Shown: positions 57,566 through 64,000 of the stretch, piece after piece | Layout: each line of letters begins with the position of its first letter | Position numbering within the stretch: the first letter of the stretch is position 1 | Assembly (NCBI GenBank): GCA_037951165.1 | Contig: JBBDHG010000187.1 | Coordinates: forward strand, 69,501-133,500 | Source: Lophius americanus | Lineage: Eukaryota > Chordata > Actinopteri > Lophiiformes > Lophiidae | DNA: 64,000 nt | Direction of reading: 5' to 3' | Program-made: the position numbers and the translations under genes | The notes under the pieces: generated by a model | Seen by the model: only the letters and a program-made list of their open reading frames with translations | Database searches by the model: none | What the model was told of the DNA's origin: nothing

Positions 57566-58545
57566 GACTTTTGAGGCTGACTCTACATCATCATCAGCAG
57601 GAGGAGGTCTTATTGAAGCGTTAAGACATTGAGGGGAAAAGAGGACAGAGGGCTGGTTGAAAAGAAGGTGAAAGGTCTTTATCTATATTGTGATCACAAA
57701 GAGGCAGAGAACGGGTGTAGCAAGGGGGGAGGTAAGTAGGTTGGGAACACAAGATGGAAGAGAAGAGGTTAAAACAAACAGCTAGCACAGCGCTCTGATG
57801 GTTCTCATTCATCAACAGTGCCACAGCTGAGGAGGGCAAATAGCGAGAAAAGAAAACGGATTATGGTTACCGCTGTGATCATGGCTGCCACACCTCACAC
57901 TACGCAACCGGACTGAATGGTTGTCTTCATGACTGTCAGTGTCTGTTACTGCCAAATCAAACACAAATAGACATGAACTTAAGGATTAAAGAGGTAGACA
58001 GGAACAAGTTTTTCATTCTTTGTGGATGTAGATTGGACTTCTTCACCTCATAGATGCAGTTTTTAGAGATGACTCCTATAACTCCTTCTTGTCCCAAGTT
58101 TAGCTCTGAAAGCACGTTTTAGAACCTAATTCCCCCTGCAATTAGCCCATCTAGCCATTGTTTACTCTAAAACGGCGCACAAACCTTAACAAGAAAATGA
58201 TCAAGGTTAGCAACGGGTCATGCTCAATAAAGCCTGATGGAGGTGGGATTTTCACACAGGTGAGAAGGCCTGTCTGCCTGGTAGACGACAAAAAACGAAT
58301 AAATGCAACCTTTGGACTACGGTAGTGGATGTGACCATAACTCGTATCATTTCCTTAATGAATGGCTGTCATGGTGGGTTTCATTCAGCTATTTTTGGAA
58401 ACCGTTTCTGTTGCCAGGCAGCATATAGTCACTGGGATGTCTTGTGATGGAACTGTTCTTGTATGGATCTGCGTGTGCATCTGGTGGTGTGTAATGTTTC
58501 ACAGCAATCTGGGGAAATAAATAAAGTGTCATAGGAATGAAATTT
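57566..58545 (+). other. slc35a3: Probable slc35a3 3'UTR
   Basis: Follows the TAG stop. AATAAA occurs at 58226-58231 and twice, overlapping, at 58516-58525, followed by GTGTCATAGG. A roughly 0.95 kb UTR ending near 58545 is the best guess. Confidence 0.5.
58516..58525 (+). terminator. slc35a3: Candidate slc35a3 poly(A) signal (overlapping AATAAA pair)
   Basis: AATAAATAAA followed by a GTGTC stretch, 0.95 kb past the stop. The single AATAAA at 58226-58231 is an alternative. Confidence 0.45.
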
Positions 58546-61500
58546 TCAAATAACTGCCGTAGGCTGGAAGCAGGGCTTTTCATCCAAAGTGGAGAGTGAA
58601 GATATTTCGTACAACTTGAAATTATGTTAATCTTGAATGTAAATAATAGCACTGTTGAAATTGTAATCTGTAAAACTCAATGAATTTTCTGTTTAACATA
58701 TTCCTTCATCAATTAGGTGTTTATCTTGACTTTCCAAAGCCGCTCCTAATAACCTATGCTTGTGTAAAAAAATGTATTTTGTTGATTTTTATGGCAAATT
58801 GAAAAAAATACCTGACCTGACATGGCTGAAAAGTAGCTACTCATTACTAAAGATGATTAGAAAGATGAACAACATGAGTGTTTGATTACCAAGTTATTTG
58901 TACACATAAGGGGCGGGGCTTAAACTAGGTCAGGGTGGGAGTAGTTGAATGTTTCCTTAAGGCTGAAATGTATATGTGATAATGGGAAGTTTTGGTTATT
59001 TGAGCTTCCAGCCAAATTTTTGGATCTCAAGATTAAGAAAGCAATAGAGCAAGATTTTTCTATGAGCGTCAGTCAGGAAGTTAAGTCTTTGTCTTCATCA
59101 CAAGGTTGGCTCTTGAAACATTTCACTCAGATGAGAAGTACATTATCTCTACTGGATACTTGTTCCAGGTCCTTCAAGTCTGCTCATCACATCAGACATC
59201 TACAAGGTATTATTTAAACAGCAAAATCACCTGAGGTTGTACAATTACACTGATGTTTTTCTTAAGAGACTGCTATTTTGTTCTTGGGATAAAGCGGGTA
59301 TTCAATTTATTTTATTAACCATTTTGTGAATCTTTTATAAAAGCCAAATGTTAATTTCAACTTTTCTGAATGTGTTATTGTGTTGATGATGTATTTCCTC
59401 CCAGATCTTGTTCCACTCAAATATGCACAAATTTATAGCATGACTTGTTAAAATCAGACTAAGATCTCCTCCCTTCTTCTCTAGATTAACTTTAAAATCT
59501 CAAACCCACCTTTTCTAATTTAACCTTTGACATACCGTCTTAGAACTGCGGACGTAACATAATCAAATACAAACTTGTTTGGGCATTTGATTTAATGAGT
59601 TTAAAAACACTGCATGCAAAAACCAGACAGTCCGAGAGAAAGGGTTGTAACACAGAGCTTCGTGTACTACATGTCATGACCCTGTAAAACGTTACCCAGC
59701 TTTGTTAAGCAAGCAACTGCAACAGACTCCTGTCAATCAGCTGAACGAGTAGGCATTAAAGATCCGAGCTCATTTGAGATGGGCCGTGCAATGCTTTCCG
59801 CTCGAGTCCCCAGGCACATCTGTTACTGTTAAAGACACTTGAGGCCCTGATGCACACATACAGAAGACTGTGTGACCTCACGGTCAAGTACAAATAGAGG
59901 CAGCTATATCTGCGACACTTGAATTTATCGGGGCATCATGTGAAAAACATTACTCTTAGTTTGGGCCTACAAAACCCAATAAAGTTCACCTACTTGGATT
60001 ATCATCCCTTGATTGTCAACATGGGCTCTCGGATGGATCCTTAACAGTTCCTGATTCATAGCCACTGTAGGCATGTTGTTGTAAAGACGTGCAGGCAGGA
60101 GAGAACCCTCCCTCTCATGATTGTGACCTTAGTGTCGTTCTATGAGTGTGTATGTTTGTTTGGTTTGAAACCGGAGTAATGTGCAGCGTGGGTAAAATAA
60201 CGTGTTTACGTCCTTCGACTCTCTTCATCTCTGTCTCTTGTGAACCAGCTCAGTGTTTACTTCATCATCGCCTTGTCTAGTGGCCCATGGACGAAAACAA
60301 TAAAGCAACACTCAGGTTCAACATAAATTTTAATGTTGTGCAAGCTGCTCAGATTTTTTTTTACTTTTTTTATTTATGAATCTTCATAAAAACGTCTTAT
60401 AAAAAAAATCAGGATGGCACAAGAGAACGTAACTCTGAGTTCACCAAACACTGCACAGGTCTTTAATTGTTAAGTTCACCAGAATTATAAAATTTTTATT
60501 ATTATTGTAACCTCTATCATAATTGAGCCAAGCCGAGTGGTTTGGAGACCCGATTGAAATAGAAAGATAACTATCGTTAAGGAATAAGTCACATTTTCCA
60601 GGGACTAACGGTACTTTACATCTCATGAAACTCGGCACACGCCTCAGAAGTGGCGTTAATTTAGATCTTTCACAGCTCTTGCATATGGTTGCAGCAAAAT
60701 CACTCCATTAAACCCCAAGAATATTCTAAGGATGGAGCACTTTAGGTGCATCTCACTGACCTACGTCACATTTTCAGACTTTAGACCAAAAAAGACTCAT
60801 GGGGCCAAACACTAAACCCAGCAAGGGGACTGCCATTTTGATTTTCCTGTTCAGCATTAGCAATTTTTGCAGTTTCCACTTGTAGCAAACTCCTCTGAGA
60901 GACTTAATGAGAGTGACTTCAATATTGATCAGTCCAATCTCAACCCTTTCAGGATTAGGTTATTACAAATCATTGCAAGCTTGTTGACATAAGATGTGGA
61001 TTTGGTGAAATGACACCTTTTACAATAAAACAGGAAGTTGTATTAATTCCACTGTACATCATCCACCGTCCTCAAACTTCACGTGTCGGATAAGTGTCTC
61101 CCATGATGTCATGATCCAGTTATAATCACAGTGCCCTCTGGTGGCAGCAGGAAATAACATGTTCAATGTTTTCATGGACTCCTACTAGTTTGTTGACCAT
61201 ATCAACCTCAGAATTGTGGCAAGAAATTCATTTATTGTGAGTTTTCATCAAACAGTGTTCCCTTGGCAAAATGGTGGATTTCAATATCTCACCAGTTTTA
61301 GGTGCAACAAAATGGCTTCATAACGGCCACTTCAAATTTTTCTGAGAAAATCCTGGCATTACGTCGAACCCGCATGGATTAAATTGAGTGAAGACATGTA
61401 ACCTCCTAAGATTACAAGTCTCAGGGTACCATAACATCAACCTGACTGAAATGAAGGGATTCCTTTTGAATTTACGGTGCAGTTTAGGTGTATTACCGTT

Positions 61501-62360
61501 AACAAGCGTGCTCTTTGACTGTTAGTCTGTGAGTCACTCAATCGGTTTGGGTCATGATTGAAATACCTCAGGTGACTGATCAGCCATAAAATGATCTGCA
61601 GGGAGTTAAACGATACATTTCTAATTCCTCAACTTTGCTACCACTACATTGTAAAACATTACATTTAAGGTTTTTAGTTAAATGGTCATGACATTTGGTT
61701 TGAATGGAGCCCAGAGGATTATTCGTTATAACACTAGTGATTAACCAAATTTTCTTCCAGATATTCATGTTTTTCAAAAAAATACTTGCAAAAAGCAGAA
61801 TTTCCATCACCCTAAATTGTATGTGTTACAGATTAGCTACTAAACTAATATGATGAATCTGGTAAACTTTATATATTATAGCTATATGTATTACACATTT
61901 ATAAACATGAACTAAAGATCAGTACACTGGTGATGCTTAGGTGAGACTGTGAGCATTCAGGTCAAAGTTTTCGCTGCCTCACAACTTATTTTCATGGTTG
62001 TAAATCTGGTTTACATTTTTCTAAGTTGCAAACACTGAAGATATTTCATTCATATTCAGGGGAGGCAGACATATCACTTCCCCAAAGCATTCACAGCGCA
62101 GTACTGCTGGAGGTAAGCATGAAGCCCTGTTTTTAACTCCGTTGAACTTCTACTGTCACTCTCACTACAATCTTTATTCTTGAACGTGTACAAATAGGAT
62201 AAAAATGTGTTTTTTCCTTTGCAAAGTAATTACACTCATTGTAGAAGTAACCTTCTTCATCTCACAAATATAGTTTTTATGGGACAGAGGGGGTTTTTAC
62301 TGTAGAAGGCTCTGATCAACACAAGCGTTGCTGGTTTTCAAAAGGCAGGGTGCAAGAAGC

Positions 62361-62442
62361 TCTGCAGCTTGGATGAAGTGGCCATTTGTGTTTGGACCAT
62401 TTGTGTTCTGCAGCTTGGATGAAGTGACCATTTGTGTTTGGA
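62361..62442 (+). repeat. Tandem duplication, 46-bp period
   Basis: A 36-bp segment (TCTGCAGCTTGGATGAAGTG...) at 62361-62396 is repeated at 62407-62442 with one difference. Confidence 0.9.
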
Positions 62443-62726
62443 AACTAAAAAAGATCTTGCGGCACTGATTCATTTAAGATTCTCGTCTGTGCACAAACTT
62501 TGTGCATATCACCAAATCCAAGCTGTGAGACTAAAAAAAAGAAACAAAGTAGCTCTAAGGATTCATGTATGTTGACAATCTTTCTATTCATACATTAAAC
62601 CTCCCTGTGGCAAAGCAAATGAGGCCCCTGGTGTTTATGCGTGTGAGTCTGAGGCAGACTGGTGTGACAAAGCAGCGAGCCCGGACCCAATCCTGGGACT
62701 CCATTATAAAAACACACAACCATAAG

Positions 62727-62746
62727 CACACACACACACACACTTA
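62727..62746 (+). repeat. Short (CA)n
   Basis: About 10 CA units in the slc35a3-fam78b interval. Confidence 0.85.
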
Positions 62747-63339
62747 CACACATACATAGCTGTAAACCCACACTCACGTCATCTCTGAAGGCAAACCGTC
62801 CAGTAGCATTTCAGCTAATTATCTCTCTCCATGTTGAAAAAAAAAAAAAACTCATAGGAGTGTTCACCAGTACGACACATAAACATCTTCCTTTCTTATA
62901 CTCTTACACAGTGCCTTACTGTACAGTACGGGCCAGGCCAGAACCTATTTATACCGGGTCAGGTCTACAGCATGATAATCTCTTTCTGGGCCTGAGTAAC
63001 TCCGTAAAGATTTGCTATACATCCCAGCCCTGATGGCAGGTTTTCCAAATTAGCTGTGCTCATTTGTGCTGGGCTGACGTGAAGCCCTGGATATGCACAG
63101 AACGAGTGAGAGACCAACATACTTTCTGGATCGTCAAAGGCAGCGCTGGGGAATTAAGGCAGTTGTCCCCTCAAACTTGAACGTGTAAGACAGTAACTGA
63201 TTTGTGCCATTGGCAGTCCAAGTCTGCGTAGAGATCCTCATTGTGTCTGTTGTCTTTTCATCTTAAATCCAGGTTTCACCCCAGAGGTGGTTCAGTACAT
63301 CATGATCAAATAAACGGCCAATCAGATGCGCTCAATGCT

Positions 63340-63862
63340 TTACTTGGGTGGTATGACTACAAGCTGGGTCCCTCTCCTTGGCCTCCACATTAGAGCCTGG
63401 GCATCATTGGCATTTGGCCTACCCATGGCGTTTGGTGGGATTGGCTCCATGCGAGTCAGCACCCAGGGCTGGTCCTGATGCACCCGGCCCACTAGTCTGG
63501 CTCTAGAGCCCAGGGGCAGTGATGGATCCACTGCAATGTCAACCCTCATCCTCCACTTGATGGTATGGAGCAAGATCCTTTGCCTGGATGTGGTGTTTAG
63601 CGCCACCAGCCAGGTGGTGAAACTCTGATCCCTTTTGATGTTAGTCAGTAAGGGCGTGTTGGATTCACTGACCGGCACAGCCCAGGTGACGCTTGGATAA
63701 AAATTATCATTCATGCTGACAAGGAAGTGGGATGGTTTGGAGGTGGGACCCACAATGGTAACAGTCTCTGTTGTGTTTCCATACCAGGGGTAACTCACAC
63801 CATCTGAGTCACTGATGGCCTTCACCAGACGTTCTCTTAGCTGAGGCAGCTCCCAGCTTGAC
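63340..63862 (-). CDS. fam78b: FAM78B-like protein, last exon (partial gene)
   Basis: The C-terminal 173 residues of a FAM78 family protein of unknown biochemical function (human FAM78B is about 261 residues). Hallmarks: SSWELPQLRE, AISDSDGVSYPWYGNTTETV, SMNDNFYPSVTWAVPVSES, RDQSFTTWLVALNTT, EPIPPNAMGRPNANDAQALM, LVVIPPK then TAA. It is closer to FAM78B than FAM78A at SYPWYG, IKRDQS, TIKWRMRVDI and RMEPIPPNA. The acceptor (ccttcttccag on the minus strand) leaves a G that completes the Met codon before SSWELP; the in-frame ATG further upstream (63897) is intronic. Upstream exons lie beyond base 64000. Confidence 0.93.
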
Positions 63863-64000
63863 CTGGAAGAAGGCAGACAACATGAGACTGGGAGCAAGGA
63901 AACTTTGCCGTTCTTTTAACTGCATTGAAAATAGTTTACGATTGATTACTGCCAACAATTCCAGTAGAAACCCTAACTGCATCACTACAAACACATAATA

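Larger units (their letters stand above)
58546..63339. other. Intergenic region between slc35a3 and fam78b (with fam78b 3'UTR at its right end)
   Basis: The two genes converge here. No credible coding sequence: the 90-codon frame at 58945-59217 has no recognisable domain. The right part must contain the fam78b 3'UTR, since its stop is at 63340-63342. Minus-strand AATAAA candidates exist at 62173-62178 and 60369-60374. Contains a 46-bp tandem duplication at 62361-62442 and a short (CA)n at 62727-62746. Confidence 0.6.

Noticed and set aside
58945..59217. 90-residue plus-strand frame downstream of slc35a3
   Set aside because: No family resemblance, no splice structure, and AT-rich surroundings. 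Kept as unsupported.
63863..63897. ATG at 63897 as the start of the fam78b-like protein
   Set aside because: The similarity to FAM78 begins at the acceptor (exon starts 63862); bases beyond it are intronic pyrimidine tract and unrelated codons.

Overview
The window is vertebrate nuclear DNA, almost certainly from a teleost fish, possibly a percomorph (the finer placement is a guess). The evidence is intron-split vertebrate genes with GT-AG introns, a compact gene layout, dinucleotide microsatellites, and the usual fish repeats: CR1/L2-type LINEs with (ATT)n tails, Tc1-like and hAT-like DNA transposons. There are no operons, ribosome binding sites, CRISPR arrays or tRNA genes that I can support.

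Three protein-coding genes are present. (1) notch2, plus strand, exon 2 to the stop codon (13729-45890), with a probable 3'UTR to about 48010. I mapped 34 coding segments by splice sites and reading frame. They sum to 7442 nt, stay in one frame throughout (2 nt of a split codon plus 2480 codons including the stop) and encode 36 EGF repeats, three LNRs, the heterodimerisation domain, one membrane segment, RAM, ankyrin repeats and a PEST tail ending in NMQVFA, the Notch2-type C-terminus. Exon 1 (signal peptide) was not found and probably lies upstream of the window. (2) slc35a3, plus strand, seven coding exons from 49519 to 57565, a complete 328-residue Golgi UDP-GlcNAc transporter. (3) The last coding exon of a FAM78 gene, best matching fam78b, minus strand, 63340-63862; the rest lies beyond the right edge.

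The first 13.7 kb and the 11.6 kb intron 2 of notch2 hold most of the repeats: L2 tails, two related hAT-like elements (one with a broken BED-finger remnant), a small element with inverted ends, and long (CA)n/(TA)n and (CT)n arrays. A 0.9 kb antisense L2 lies in notch2 intron 17. A 1.3 kb L2 relic in slc35a3 intron 1 (numbered from the ATG exon) ends 21 bp before the next exon. A Tc1-like transposase remnant lies in slc35a3 intron 3. The 58.5-63.3 kb stretch has no recognisable gene.

Functionally, notch2 and slc35a3 are head-to-tail neighbours. SLC35A3 imports UDP-GlcNAc into the Golgi, and this is the donor that Fringe enzymes use on O-fucosylated Notch EGF repeats, so receptor and sugar supply are linked in this genome. 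I found no wholly new gene system. The most unusual sequence-level observations are a copy of the notch2 exon-20 splice junction lodged between direct repeats in intron 11, a perfect spacer-free 52-bp palindrome, and an extra intron inside the classical Notch exon 4.
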